Positions 1-11,104 of a DNA stretch of 64,000 nt are shown here, one piece after another. The stretch is from Calvatia gigantea. Its lineage: Eukaryota; Basidiomycota; Agaricomycetes; Agaricales; Lycoperdaceae. The stretch covers positions 1-64,000 of the forward strand of contig JACAAK010000024.1 of NCBI GenBank assembly GCA_025093985.1, written 5' to 3'. Each line of letters begins with the position of its first letter. Position 1 is the stretch's first letter. Under the pieces are notes generated by a model. That model worked only from the letters and a program-made list of their open reading frames with translations. It was not told the origin of the DNA and searched no databases. Both the position numbers and the translations under genes were made by a program.

Positions 1-173
1 TGCCAGCTGGAGTGTACTAGGTTCGCTGAGGGCCCTTAGGCTTCGTTTCTGTGCAACGCATATCCAGTCAATATCCTCCGACCAAGGACTCAAGGGCCAA
101 GAGGCATCATAGATACCCAGGTCGGAATTACGTCCGAGTAGCTCTGGGCTCAATATTTACCACCGTCTTTTAG

Positions 174-722
174 GGTCCCCCCCTTCCTTGCATAACCAGC
201 ATTCCTCTTCCCCTCGAATCAACCTCCCCACGGGGAATGTCCACAGAGAACCCACAAGGCACCAGGGTCGATATGTACCCGCTGAACATTACCTCTCATC
301 TCACGCTTGGGCAACAACTGAGGCTCCGAGGTATTGGGTTGACCACCCCGATCCACGTTCACTCCCCGGTCACCCATATTGGAACAATCACCACTGTCCC
401 ACCTAATCACGTGACCACTGCTTTGGACGTAGTATTTCTTTTGCGATCTATTGTGATTGCCCCACTTGGCTTTCATACGGCGTTCGCTCAATTACCACCA
501 GATATGAAAGACATGGTTAGGAGGGAGTTTCTTCGGCGCACTGGTTCAACAGAGCCGGAGGTTTGTGAGAGCGCTTGGGCACGGTTCATTTCTGGAGATC
601 TAGAGAGTAACGGCCCTTGGAGTGTTGATTTGTTGCTCGGAAACAATGAGATCTGGGGACTTGAGGCATGTACTATGGGTGGTTATAGTGTTGTTCACGT
701 CGCCAACGTCGGATCCGTTTAA
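174..722 (+). CDS. DUF6699-like protein, copy A (main exon only)
   Basis: This exon is open from a 3' splice site (TTTTAG ending at 173) to TAA, exactly 549 nt like the main exon of copy D. The first methionine in it is at 237. The protein has a proline-rich start, a conserved stretch with TPIHVHSP, a DVVFLLRSI segment, a VRREFLRRTG helix-like segment and a C-terminal SVDLLLGNNEIWGLE motif. These resemble, from memory, DUF6699, an uncharacterised domain common in mushroom-forming fungi. Function is unknown; no signal peptide or membrane segment is evident. The first exon expected upstream, as in copy D, is degenerate here, so this may be a pseudogene with an intact main exon. Confidence 0.55.
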   Translation, partial: GPPLPCITSIPLPLESTSPRGMSTENPQGTRVDMYPLNITSHLTLGQQLRLRGIGLTTPIHVHSPVTHIGTITTVPPNHVTTALDVVFLLRSIVIAPLGFHTAFAQLPPDMKDMVRREFLRRTGSTEPEVCESAWARFISGDLESNGPWSVDLLLGNNEIWGLEACTMGGYSVVHVANVGSV

Positions 723-1189
723 CCAATAGTACTAGGATTTGGAGCTGTGTAGAATCGTTTTTGTCTATTGTCGTAAATCTCCTCGAGTCTGACTTTACGT
801 GTATTTGCGTAAGAAGCTAGTGAGATCGGATGAAGATCTAGATCCGCCCGTGAAATTTTGAAACCGTACCCTTGTGACATTTCCGTAAATTAACCATCAG
901 TGCAGCGGCAAACAGTTAATAACAAAACATTCACATTCCATGTTTCTGTGTCTCGCCACCCTTCCTAACGGGTTCCCGCAAAACCCTTTGACACCGATCA
1001 CAACTCTAACCCACTGTACATGCTCCTGTGAGAGGCATGCATTAACAAATTAAATGTATAACGTCGGGCACAAAGGTGTTTTTATAAAAAGTCAGTACTT
1101 TCGTTATCCACTCTTCGCATTCCCACTCAATTATTCACGTCGTAGAGCGAATGCTTCATGGCCCGGCCAACCTGCATATCCCATTCCGT
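723..1189. other. Non-coding 3' flank of copy A
   Basis: No gene is seen. The first 190 bases are shared almost base for base with the flank of the remnant at 9,565-9,750 and more loosely with the flanks of copies B, C and D. They are therefore part of the duplicated unit, probably the 3' UTR. Confidence 0.5.
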
Positions 1190-1590
1190 AGACTTACGAG
1201 CAGAAGACTCCCAGGACCGCACCCCTCGCTTCCGAGATTCGGTGCTCCTGCCAAACTACCCAAACATTCACCACCTCTACACTCACAGGATGCCACCTCA
1301 GTCAGATAAAACTCAACCTCGTCACCTTTATGTCCGCACCTCTCGCGACATCTGAGACTAGTTCTCCCCGCCCAAACAAAGGAATCCTGATGAAAGTGTA
1401 TAATCACGCTCTCTTCTAAGGATGACTGATGGGCAAGACTCCCCTGCGACGTTCATCGAAGGGACAGCCATCTGCACCAGACATGCAAGAGAATAAGTAC
1501 GCATTCAAGAGCTAGGGATGGACTATTGACGACACGGATTCGTTGTGCCCGTTAACGTGCTCGCGTACATCCCGCCTGTAGCGCGCTCGC
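1190..1590 (+). pseudogene. BUB3-like WD40 remnant (unit A)
   Basis: Short matches in shifting frames follow the order of the spindle-checkpoint WD40 protein Bub3. A SWDRTLRFWDP-like repeat end is near 1,205-1,245 (here read DSQDRTPRFRDS). A TDGQGYATASVEG-like segment is near 1,425-1,465. A KKYAFK-like segment is near 1,485-1,510, and IDD plus PVNVLAYIP are near 1,525-1,575. Stops and frameshifts are frequent. The same pieces are better preserved at 16,441-17,337, which makes the assignment safer. It is non-functional. Confidence 0.6.
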
Positions 1591-2839
1591 ATCGGTGGTG
1601 CTGGATAGGGACATGATACCGATCCCGGATCGGGCGGTTAAGAGGGGGTCGGGACTTACAACCTGGCTTCCGTGACCGCTTTAATTAAGGATTAGGTGGG
1701 TGTTTATGCTGGGTCGCGCGGGGGTGAAAGCGAGGCGGCCGGTGGTGGTCGCTAGGACTTGAGGAAGAGGGCACGCTGCACGCTTTACTGGTTTTCATTT
1801 ACTCTCCTCTCACCTGACTTTCAGCTCAAGGGATGGCTGGATATCTAGACGGGGCTTCATACGAATCAAACACTCCAGGCTGATGCGTTTTTTAAGGCAC
1901 AATGTTTGGGGCTTTTCGGTGCCCACTATGAGGGAAATGCTTCCATCAAGGGGGTTTTTGTCCGCTCTCGTGAAAGTGAGCTTCATATTTTCTCAGCTCA
2001 TTTAAGCAACGAGTATTGGGGTTCTCGTTCTTGAACTGCTGGGGCTCCCGTCACCCCCGACCTCCAACAACCATCGTCCCTAAGCCCATCACGTTTAGTG
2101 CGGGGCACAGACGGGGTGGTATTGATCTGGGGACATGGAGTCAAGAAGCGGCTGAGGTAGTATGTAAGAATGAGGGCATCGACAAATACTTGGTTGGTCA
2201 ACTCCTCTCCAGTACACAGACACGACTGCGGTGCAGTCATTGCCCAGTAAATATAAACAAAGTTCCCAGTTCAGCGAGGCGATCCTCGGGCCGATGACCT
2301 TTGTTACTGAATTCACTCGGGATTTATCTCCATTCTCTCGGAGTCCCTCGTTTCTTAATCATACTCTCTGAAAGTGCTTGCCATGGGCGTGTAAATCAAA
2401 CCCCAGTATATACTTGGTCAAAAATAGCCGCAGTGACGCTCGCTGAGTGTCAACTTTCTGGTGGCTGAGTTGGCTTCGCTGACCCACACTCACGATCACC
2501 TCACCCGCTTCACAACGCTCACTGACCTGTTCTCGACGATCACAGCCTTAGGTGAATATTTGCTGCTACATTCTGTCCCGGTCGTCTTCGCTTGAGTTTC
2601 GCAAATTTTCCGGTCAAAATGTTGAGCGCATGGAAGAGAATTTGATCCCCCACACACCACGACAACTCAACCAAGCCTTGTACAAGTAATTTTAATCCCC
2701 GCGAGGTCGGTAATGACAATGTATTTGGGAATAGGAGATGGGTTTCCGGGAGATATAACCCATTGCAAAATGAAATGACTCACGCTGTACTCTCGGCTTT
2801 TGACCTTATGCAATTCGTCTCTGGGTACCCTTCCACCTA
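1591..2839. other. No gene; includes a conserved non-coding block
   Basis: Bases 1,620-1,870 match 7,640-7,900. Both copies end in a pyrimidine-rich stretch with an AG that looks like a 3' splice site, before a GATGG motif. I recognise no protein in either copy. The rest, 1,870-2,840, shows no convincing coding sequence; the open frames there have no recognisable motif. Confidence 0.5.
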
Positions 2840-3545
2840 CAATCCAGCGAAGGGGCCTAGGATTGGACCACACGCTGATCCCAGATGAAATGCTGGGACT
2901 GAGGTCATTGCTGCAACGAGTGATCTCATCGGCTGTGATTATTATTCTCCTTCCACTGACCAAAGGAATTTCAACGGCCAACCAGCAGGCTGGGTCACTA
3001 GCAAAGTGGGATCTACTATGACAGGAATCAAAGTGGCTCAAGGAAACGGAACATGGAACATGGAACCACATCCGGAGATTTATCGCACATGTTGCTGAGT
3101 CGTTTGACAGTGACCCTCTTCGCATTCCCAAGCTAGGTGTTCTCACGTCACCACAGTCTACTAGTGCGTGTCTATTATTAAAATTGGTTCATATGATCCA
3201 GGCTCATCAGAAATAGTGTTCGCTTTTTGGGTGGTTGCCAATATCAGCCCCTCGTCACCCCCAAGTCCGACCGCAGCGACACGGATTCCGTAATGGCAAT
3301 CAGCTTGATGCGACGATCGAAGACCCATCTGGGGCTGTGTTACGTGGGCAAGGGGGTTTGCGCCGTTGTCGGTTCACTTCCATGCCGTGCCGATAATGGC
3401 CATCAATTCATACCCATGTAAATAAGGACATTTGCCTCCCCAACCCTCACCAGATCCTCTCTGCTCTCTCCAAGACACCGACATTGCACAAGGCTGAATA
3501 CCAACACATATTCCACAGTCCACCATCCGAGCTACACTCTCGTGC
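2840..3545 (+). repeat. Duplicated promoter/exon-1 block (partner of 9,752-10,444)
   Basis: This block is strongly similar to 9,752-10,444, which lies just upstream of DUF6699-like copy D and ends in its first exon. Here the corresponding first exon (about 3,495-3,546) has lost its ATG but keeps a good donor, GTAAGT, at 3,547. What follows is not the DUF6699 main exon but another repeat block, so this is an orphan promoter and first exon. Its TATA-like box is damaged (a TAAATAAGG version at about 3,417-3,426). Confidence 0.6.
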
Positions 3546-3930
3546 AATGTAAGTCTCACCCCCGTCATTGCTATAGGAATATGACAGCGAAGCAGGGATC
3601 AAATTTTGAGGAAGTGTTAAAATGTGTTTTGATTGGTTTCTATTTCTTCCTCCGTCTCACCTCATTTTCAGCCCAAGAACCGGCCAGTAAGCTGGATATG
3701 CTTCTACGGCACTCAACGTATCCAGGGCGCCTAAACTGTCTCTTTTCATCAGTTGGCCGAAAAAGGCACAGTACCGGAATCCAATTCTCACCCATACGTC
3801 TACTGTGATATGGGCGCACGGCAGTTATATGAAGGAATATTCAATCGTATATCGGTCGGTTCCATCCCAACTCACTCCGATAACAAACCAACGCGTCGAT
3901 GCGCGATCTAGTTCCAAAACTGTGAGGCTC
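3546..3930 (+). repeat. Repeat block paired with 11,706-12,045
   Basis: The two copies share a start at AAGTCTCACCCCCGTCATT, a CTATAGGAATATGACAGCGAAGC segment, a long pyrimidine tract ending CATTTTCAG or TATTTTCAG, and a GGGCGCACGGCAGTT segment. No protein family is recognised. The tract before the AG looks like a 3' splice site, so the block may derive from a spliced host gene. Confidence 0.6.
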
Positions 3931-4104
3931 AGGCCCTCTCAACCCCGCTCACAAATCAAAAATTCTCATTTCATGAAGTCGTCGAAATCCCCACCAACTC
4001 CGATACCGGTAATCGTCATTCTTGTCTGTGTTCAAGATATGAATGAGGCTTCGCCTTACCAAAGTCTTTCCGTGTTCACTCGCTCGGTTTTTCGACTACC
4101 GAGG

Positions 4105-4610
4105 TCGTTACTCCAGCATCCTCACTGGCGATTCCATGCCTCAGCAACTCTTAAGACGGTCAGTTACTGCGTCCACTTAATTCGGCGGGATTGCGAGTAG
4201 GGGTCTGGACGGCTAGTAATGGACAATCATAAAAATTGGACGCTCGAACCTGCAAGCGCTACACGGCGCAGCCTACAAGGACACGTATTACATGAAAACG
4301 TGAATGCCCATGGTGAAGTCGTTATTCCGGTCAATTTTTAACACGCTTTATAACATCTTCCTATGGCACCCCACAGTCAAATCAGCCACAATGGCATTAA
4401 CATTAAGGCAGGGTGATGGACGAACCTGGATATTCAATCGGTTGACTTGTACATTTGTCAACTCCACGGTGGTTCGACGACCACTCTCCCCCGCGGTTTT
4501 CAATGAGAACGGTGACGAGAGGGATGGAGTAATTGAACGAATAGAAATGGTCAAAGGTTGACGCTCACGAAAACCCTGGGATAGCAACAACAACACACTG
4601 CTCGGTACTC
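4105..4610 (+). repeat. Repeat block paired with 12,305-12,828
   Basis: About 500 bp are shared between the two sites. The block includes GTTGAC and GTCAAC half-sites around a short spacer (4,440-4,462 here, 12,657-12,680 in the partner) and a CTCTC...GAGAG arrangement just after it. No coding sequence is recognised. The block immediately precedes DUF6699-like copy B here, and precedes the lectin locus at the other site. Confidence 0.6.
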
Positions 4611-4623
4611 CGCCATTCTTTAG

Positions 4624-5171
4624 GCACCCCCGTTCCTTGCTTGTCTAACATTCCTCTTCTTCCCGAGTCGACCCTTCCACTAAGATTGTTCACGGAACAC
4701 CCACAGGTTATCGAGGTTGACACGTACCCATTGAACGTCACCTCCCAACTAACGCCCAGGCCACAAGCTGAGGTTATGAGGTATCGGATTGACCACTCCG
4801 ATCCACGTTCATTCACCGGTTGTCCATATTGGGACCATCACCGCTGTCCCACCTGATCAAGCGATCATTGCTTTGGACGTCGTCTTGCTTCTATAATCGA
4901 TGGTGACCGCCCCACTTAACTTTCATACGACGTTCGTCCAGCCACGCTAGATATGAAAGAGAGGGTTAGGAGGGAGTTTCTTCGGCGTAGTGGCACAACC
5001 GAGCCGAGCGTTGGTGAGAGTGATTGGACAAATTTCATTTCTGGAGATCTGGAGAGCAATGGTCCTTTGGGTGTTGATATGCTGCTCGGAAGCGATGAGA
5101 TACGGGGATTCGAAGCACGTTCTATGGGCGGTTATAGTATTGTTCACGTTGCCAATGTCGGATCCGTTTAG
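4624..5171 (+). pseudogene. DUF6699-like protein, copy B (broken)
   Basis: The main exon begins after CTTTAG at 4,623, as in copy D, and ends with the same VANVGSV-type C-terminus. It is broken by frameshifts in the first 100 bases, by a stop replacing the LLRS arginine region near 4,890, and by further shifts near 4,920-4,950. The last third, from about 4,953, is again open and carries SGDLESNGPLGVDMLLG. No functional product is expected. Confidence 0.65.
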
Positions 5172-6369
5172 CCAATAGTCCCAGGGTTCTGAGCCATGTA
5201 GAAATGTTTTTGTCCCCCGCCATATCTTGTACATCCTTCCGAGATTGACTTTGCATATATTTGCGTAAGAAGCAGAAGATCCAGATCGACGCGATTCTGA
5301 GATTGTATGTACCTTTTCCACGTTTCTGCATAAACAAATAATACCAAAACATTTACATTCCGCATTTTTGTGTCTCTTCACCCTTCCTAATGGTTTCTCG
5401 TCAAATGCTTTGACACCAATCACCATTGTACCTCCTCCTGTGACCCAACAGCCCATTCAATTTGTCATTTGACGCCGCACCCAAAGGAACCAACCCTTAT
5501 ATCCGCCCAAAGGAGCAAATTGATGCCCTCCTAAATGATAGGGTAATCTCTTGCATTAGATAGTTGATAGCTGTGACCAACCCATAAATCATGGGTATCC
5601 CGATGTTTTTTTATTTGGTAATCCATGAGATACATCATTATATGATGTCTTGTCATCCGAGATGAAGGTCGTGACAGGGGAAGAACAGTTGCAGGGGATC
5701 TGGGGCAAGATCCATGCGCACTATTTTAGGATGTCCTTGTCCTTTGTCATATTTAACCCATATAGAACGGCTTGGTCCCACGACGCGAGCTATTTCCTGC
5801 TCAAACCGCCATTTGTGCGGGAGCGGGTAAACATCATGATGATGTATTTCGCCAAAAAACTATGAAACCTGCTGAAACTGCCAAGTCATGGATTAGTCCG
5901 TGATTACGCACTATATGACTGGGGGAGATATAACGGGTACGTTATACGATCACTACTGGGTCACGTTAAATCAGTCCCTTGTCGCACCGAATTGACATAG
6001 TTGGCTTGCGTAAAGCCGCTATACCTGGTTTGACCTGGTACCTTATTCGGGTGAGGGTATCCCCCCGTATATATATACTTATATCGAAAGATGTTTTCTC
6101 CTCCGGCACTTTCCAGATCCTTTCCGCTCCTTACAAAGTATTGATTTTCACGAGGTTAAATGCCGGTATACATCCCAGAATATGTAAGTTCGAAGTGTCG
6201 GTTGGAATTATCATCAGATTGCTAAAGCTTTTAGGCGGCTACATTTTCGCGCGACGCCTGCCAGGCCAATATTACCCAACCAGGAATTTTAAGACTAAGA
6301 AACGCTGATCTCAAGGTTAAGGATTATATTCTGAAGACTCCGAACTCAACATTGACCGCCATCTTTCAG
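5172..6369. other. No recognisable gene
   Basis: The first 280 bases are the duplicated 3' flank of copy B, similar to the flanks of copies A and C. From about 5,460 to 6,340 I see no match to other parts of the window and no protein family. Open frames of 72 and 109 codons at 5,650 and 5,979 have no recognisable motif. Confidence 0.4.
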
Positions 6370-6922
6370 GCACCTCCTGCTCCGTGCATCACCAACGTTC
6401 CTCTTCCCCTCGAACCGAATTTTCCACCAGGAACAGTTGCGGAGCAATTACGAAGGACTCTGGCTGATACTTACCCATTGAACATTGCCTCCCACCTTCC
6501 TCCTGGACAACAACTGGGGCTACGAGGCTTCGAGCTGACCACTCCAATCCATGTTCACTCTCCGCTCGCCCATATTGGAACGATCATCAGTGTTCCTCGC
6601 GGTCAAATTATTACAGCTTTGGACGCAGTCCTGCTTTTACGATCCATTATAACTGCAGCCACTTGACTTTCATATGGTGAAGTTCTCCCAGTTATCACAA
6701 GGTATGAGAGAGAGGGTTAGGGAAGAGTTTCTTCGACGCACTGGTATAACAGAGTCGAGGGTTTGCGAGGTCGTTTGGGCACAATTCACTTCTGGGGATC
6801 TGGAAAGCGGCGGCCCTTTGGGTATTGATCTGTTGCTCGGAAACAGTGAGGTATGGGGATTTGAGACGTGTTCTGTGGACGGTTATAGTATTGTCCACGT
6901 TGCCAACATTGGATCCGTTTGA
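6370..6922 (+). pseudogene. DUF6699-like protein, copy C (frameshifted)
   Basis: The main exon starts after CTTTCAG at 6,369. It keeps the conserved blocks PPAPC, PLEPN, TPIHVHSPLAHIGTI and ALDAVLLLRSI up to a stop at 6,666. Compared with copy D, extra bases near 6,650-6,690 shift the frame. The second half (REEFLRRTGI, SGDLESGGPLGIDLLLG, VANIGSV) continues in another frame to 6,922. It is a recent pseudogene, or possibly a split gene, but no splice sites suited to restoring the frame were seen. Confidence 0.65.
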
Positions 6923-7399
6923 CCAATGATTCGAGAATTTGGAAATATGTGGGATCGTTTTTGTCCGTCGCCGTATCCTGTATATATGGAAATTCTTCCG
7001 AGCCTGACTTTGCACATACTTGTGTCGATGAATGTCCAGATGAGCAGTTCTGAGATCGTACCTTTCCGACATTTCCGGAGGTTGTGCAGAACTGCGGCAG
7101 GCAAACAATTAACAACACTAACAAACAACACCCTTCCCCTGCATTCCTGCGTCTCTCCACCCTCCCCTACGGTTTCCCGGTATACGCTTCGACTCGGACT
7201 GAAATGTTTACTCGCCATATCTCTTGACGTGATAGGCATACCTCACCGAATCCAACACTGAACACAATGTTTCGAGTCACGAAAACAGGTGTTCTTGCAA
7301 TCCCTCAGAGTCGGTATTTTTGCTACCCAGTCTTCGCATTACCACTCAACTGTTTACATTCCTGGGAAGTTCTCGTTGTATCATTGCCCGATCAATCCA
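6923..7399. other. Non-coding flank of copy C
   Basis: This is the duplicated 3' flank (TCCGAGCCTGACTTTGCA resembles the flanks of A and B). It is followed by a TTTCGAGTCACGAAAACAGG segment that also occurs near 11,440 and 17,470. No gene is seen. Confidence 0.45.
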
Positions 7400-7615
7400 G
7401 TTTATTTCCATTCCTCCGACTTGCAAGTCAGGGACTCTTAGGTTTGCAGCCTCCGCCTCTGGGACCTAGTGCTTCTGCCAAAACCATTCAAACATCCGCC
7501 CACTCTACAATCACTGGATGTGTTTCCCACCTCGGCCAAGTGCTTCAGACAGATCACTGATGATGTGGATTTTTGTGCCCGTCCACGCGCTTGTGTACAT
7601 CGTCCTGCACCACAC
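7400..7615 (+). pseudogene. BUB3-like WD40 remnant (unit C)
   Basis: The sequence matches the unit A remnant. A decayed WDRTLRFWDPSAP-type repeat end is near 7,425-7,475. An ITDDVD segment followed in another frame by VPVHALVYI is near 7,553-7,605, corresponding to IDDV...WPVNVL in the better copy at 17,200-17,240. Several stops are present. It is non-functional. Confidence 0.5.
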
Positions 7616-7639
7616 TTGCAATGGTCGCGCTGGATAGGA

Positions 7640-7900
7640 AAATACCGATCTGGGGTCTGGATGTTAGGGTGGAAGCGGGGGACTGGGACTTTATCCAGGG
7701 CCTAAAAATCCGGCTTCCGTGACTCCTTTGAAAAAGATCGATGGGTGTTCATTCCGGGTCGAGCGAGGGTGAAACTGGGGTTGAAGACGGTGCATCAGCC
7801 GACGGTGGTTGCGAGTTCTTGGGGAGGAAGGTACGGTGCGCTTTTGCCTGGATTTTACTTACTTTCTTCTCAGCTCGCTTTCAGCCCAACGATGGACCGG
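7640..7900 (+). repeat. Conserved block paired with 1,620-1,870
   Basis: Shared landmarks are GCTGGATAGG, CGGCTTCCGTGAC, GATGGGTGTT with GGGTCGAGC, and an AG-terminated pyrimidine-rich tract (TTCTTCTCAGCTCGCTTTCAG). The open frame here shows no family I recognise. It lies directly after the BUB3 remnant in both units, so it may be a degraded neighbouring gene. Confidence 0.5.
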
Positions 7901-9489
7901 AAAACTAGACATGCTGTATGATATTCCTTACACTTCGAACTTTGAAGTTGTTTATTTCCGCCGGCTGGCGCGGAGGAACATGAGATCAAAACACAATTCC
8001 GGCCAATACGTCAACTATGGTCAAGGTGCGGTGTAGTTTTGTAACAGAACAATACGGAATCGCGTGTCCATCAGTTCCGTGTCGGTCCGCTTCAATAACA
8101 GATAACTGGTCTTGCATGTGTCCTGGCGTCTATAGATGGCCCGCGCGTCGTCGTTGTTAGGTTGTTGCCCTAGGTTGGCATTCCTCTCCCTCCACCTCAA
8201 ACGGCACATTGTCTGGGTCTTCTCAGCTCCCACTATGAGGTAAATCCCTATTGGGTGGTGGAGAATTGTTTGTGGGATGGGTTTGGTGAGGCAGCCGTTT
8301 GAACAGAGTGGTGCATCGGTACTCTAGCTATTTTCATCGGCTCCCCTGAAAATGACGTTCGTAATTTTCCAATGCCCTCAAGCAGTGAGTGTTGGAATTA
8401 TCGTTCTCGAGATCCCGGGTTCCTGTCAGCTCCGACTTCGAGCAATTACCACCGTCAGTTGGCTGTGAATCTTTTGGGTATGTCGTGTTGTGCCGATACA
8501 TTTGAGGTTTAGAAAGGGTAGGCGAGGTAGGGCACAAGGAAGAGAAAGTCATCGGTGCGTGACCTATGTGTCACTGACGAAATTTGAGTCGGATGTTGAA
8601 CGTTGAACGTTGAACGCCGAGATCGATCACGGAATAAGACATAACTCATGGAGCGGCGAACCTATGTCCCACCAAGACTGATTGAAGTTGTCCTTTCGTC
8701 CAATTCAATTGACTCCAACTCCTACCTTTCCTAAGATATCCCATTCCGTAGACTTGCGAGCAGAAGACTCTCAGGACCGCACCCTCGTATTCACGGGACC
8801 AGACTCAATGTAATGGCTCATGGTAGGACAGCACACAGGATCAATCCAAAAGGCACAGTAGGCAACCACGGGCGACATCAAATTCAACTGTATTCTCATA
8901 GATTTGCATACCATCGGCTGCCCGTGGTTTGGATAAGCCCTCGGTTGGACGCTCACATCAGTCATGACTTCCCACGCAGTTGTTTGGAACTCAGGGGGAA
9001 GAACAACTAGTTAGGGTCTGATCAACAACGTGATCCCATCAGAAATATTCAAGTTCCGGCACGGCACCCCTCGGCCAGCGTGACGGAGAGTGACTTCGAC
9101 TCTCATCGTCGCTCTCTTCAACTGCTTCATATTTTTGTGAAACAATGCATGCACAATACATAGAATTTGCATTATATATGACACGTAAAATTCGAGGACC
9201 TGCAGTGAAGTGTGAAGAAAGATACAGATGTTCGTCCGAACTGCGGGCTTATCCGAACCGCGGGCAGTTGATGGCATGCCAAGCTCTTGGCTGTACGGGT
9301 ATGTACTCGCAACTGCTTTCCCATGATGCCAGTCCTGCTGGTTGCCGTTATACTTCCCTATCAACAGGTTTTTTTGCTAGTCTTGATATCCGACATACAT
9401 CACGCGGGGTATCATTAGAATGTAAAAGGCGCAAGATCAAATGCGATGGGTATGACTGATTGATTGCAAGGCTCAGGTGAACCACGTTT
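7901..9489. other. No gene; contains a 60-bp BUB3-like scrap
   Basis: Bases 8,731-8,790 repeat the unit A segment at 1,177-1,230 (CATTCCGTAGACTTGCGAGC), a BUB3-derived scrap. Elsewhere I see no coding sequence with a recognisable motif. A stutter of GTTGAACGTTGAACGTTGAA lies near 8,594-8,613. Confidence 0.4.
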
Positions 9490-9564
9490 GAGATCTGGGG
9501 ACTTGAGGCATGTTCTATGAGTGGTTATAGTGTTGTCCACGTCGACAATATCGGATCCGTTTAA
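9490..9564 (+). pseudogene. DUF6699-like 3' remnant
   Basis: Only the last 25 codons remain, closest to copy A (EIWGLEACS, then VVHVDNIGSV and TAA). About 180 bp of matching 3' flank follows. At about 9,750 the sequence jumps to the promoter block also seen at 2,840. Confidence 0.6.
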
Positions 9565-9751
9565 TCAATAGTACTAGGATTTGGAGCTATGTAGAATTGT
9601 TTCTGTCTATTGTCGTAAATCTCCCCAAGTCTGACTTTACATGTATTTGCATAAGAAGCCAGTGGAATCGGACGAGAATCCAGATTGGGTAAAATTGTAC
9701 CTTTTTGACATTTCCGTAAATTTAGCATCAGTGCAGCGGCAAACAAATAAT

Positions 9752-10393
9752 CCAGTGAAGGGGATCAGGATTGGACCATGCACTAATCCCCAGATGAAAC
9801 GCTCGGACACTGAGGTCATTGCTGTGACGAGTGATCTCATCGGCTGTGATTATTGTTCTCCTTCCACTGACCAACAGAGTCGTTCACAGGCTAATCACCA
9901 GGCTTGCTCACTAGCAGAGCGGGATCTACCGTGAAAGGGATCAAAGTGGCCCAAGGAAACGGAACGAAACATTGAGCATAGAATTACATTTGGAAATTTG
10001 TCGCACATGTTGTTGAATCGTTCTACGCATTCCCGGGCCAGGTGTTCTCACGTCACCGCAGTCTACTAGCGCGTGTCTATTATTAAAATTGGTCCATATG
10101 ATCCAGACTCACCAGAAATAGTGTTCGCTTTTTGGGTGGTTGCCAATATCAGCCCCCGATCACCCCCCAAGTCCGACCGCAGCGACACAGATTCAGTAAT
10201 GGCAATCGGCTTGATGCGACGATCGAGGACCGATTTATCTGGGGAAGGGGTGTTTGTACCCTTGGCGGTTCACTTCCATGCCGTGCCGATAATGGCCATC
10301 AATTCACATCCATGTATATAAGGACATTTGCCTCCCCTGCCCTCACCAAATTCTCTTCGCTCTTTCCAAGGCACCGACATTCCACAAGGCCGA
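9752..10393 (+). promoter_or_regulatory. Upstream region of DUF6699-like copy D
   Basis: This block is duplicated at 2,840-3,490 and ends at the start codon of copy D. A clear TATA box, TATATAAGG, lies at 10,315-10,323, about 72 nt before the ATG. A pyrimidine-rich stretch (GCCTCCCCTGCCCTCACC) lies between them, as is common near fungal transcription starts. The damaged partner at 3,417 suggests that copy D is the unit still able to be transcribed. Confidence 0.55.
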
Positions 10394-11104
10394 ATGCCAA
10401 CACACATTCCCCAGTCCAACATCGGGGCTACCCTCTCGTGCGATGCATGTCAAGTCAACACCCAATCCAGGTTCCAAAGGTTGAGAAGCATTGATACCCG
10501 GGTCGGGGACCATGCTCTAGTGGCTCCAGGCTCAGTATTGACTACAATATTTTAGGCACCTCCCGCTCCTTGCATGACCAACATTCCTCTTCCCCTCGAG
10601 CCAAATCTTCAGCCGGAAGCAGCTGCGGAGCAACTACAAAGGGTCGCCGTTGATACATACCCGTTGAACATTGTCTCCCACCTAACCCTTGAACAACAAC
10701 TGAAGCTACGAAGCTTCGAGTTGATCACTCCGGTGCATGTTCACTCTCCACTCGCCCATGTTGGAACAATCACCGGTGTTCCTCTTGGTCAAATGATTAC
10801 GGGTTTGGACGTAATAATGCTTCTACGATCCGTTATAATTGTGCCACTCGATTTTCGTACAATGTTTTCTCAGTTATCACCAGATATGAAAGACGGGGTT
10901 AGGAACGAATTTTTTCGGCGCACCGGTACGACCGGACCAAGAGCTTGTGAGAGCGTTTGGGCACGGTTCATTTCTGGGGATTTAGAGAGCGACGGTCCTT
11001 TGGGTATTGACTTGTTGCTCGGGAACAGGGAGGTATGGGGATTTGAGGCATGTTCTGTGGACGGTCATAGCATCGTTCACATTGCCAGTGTTGGGTCTGT
11101 CTAG
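10394..11104 (+). CDS. DUF6699-like protein, copy D (best preserved, two exons)
   Basis: Proposed exons are 10,394-10,444 (17 codons beginning MPTHIPQSN) and 10,556-11,104, joined in phase 0 to give about 199 residues. The intron (111 nt) ends ATATTTTAG with a likely branch site TTGAC. Its donor reads GCATGT, a GC donor, where the paralogue at 3,547 has GTAAGT. If that donor fails, translation could start at 10,574 for 176 residues. Recognisable blocks are PPAPC, TPVHVHSPLAHVGTI, GLDVIMLLRSV, VRNEFFRRTG and SGDLESDGPLGIDLLLG, resembling DUF6699 from memory. Function is unknown. No signal peptide or membrane segment is seen. Confidence 0.6.

Noticed and set aside
237..722. Copy A taken as a complete single-exon gene from 237
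   Set aside because: The exon is open back to a 3' splice site at 173 and aligns with copy D over its full 549 nt, so the 237 start would drop conserved residues.
8594..8613. GTTGAACGTTGAAC stutter as a CRISPR or regulatory array
   Set aside because: Only about three direct heptamer-like copies with no spacers; too short to mean more than slippage.
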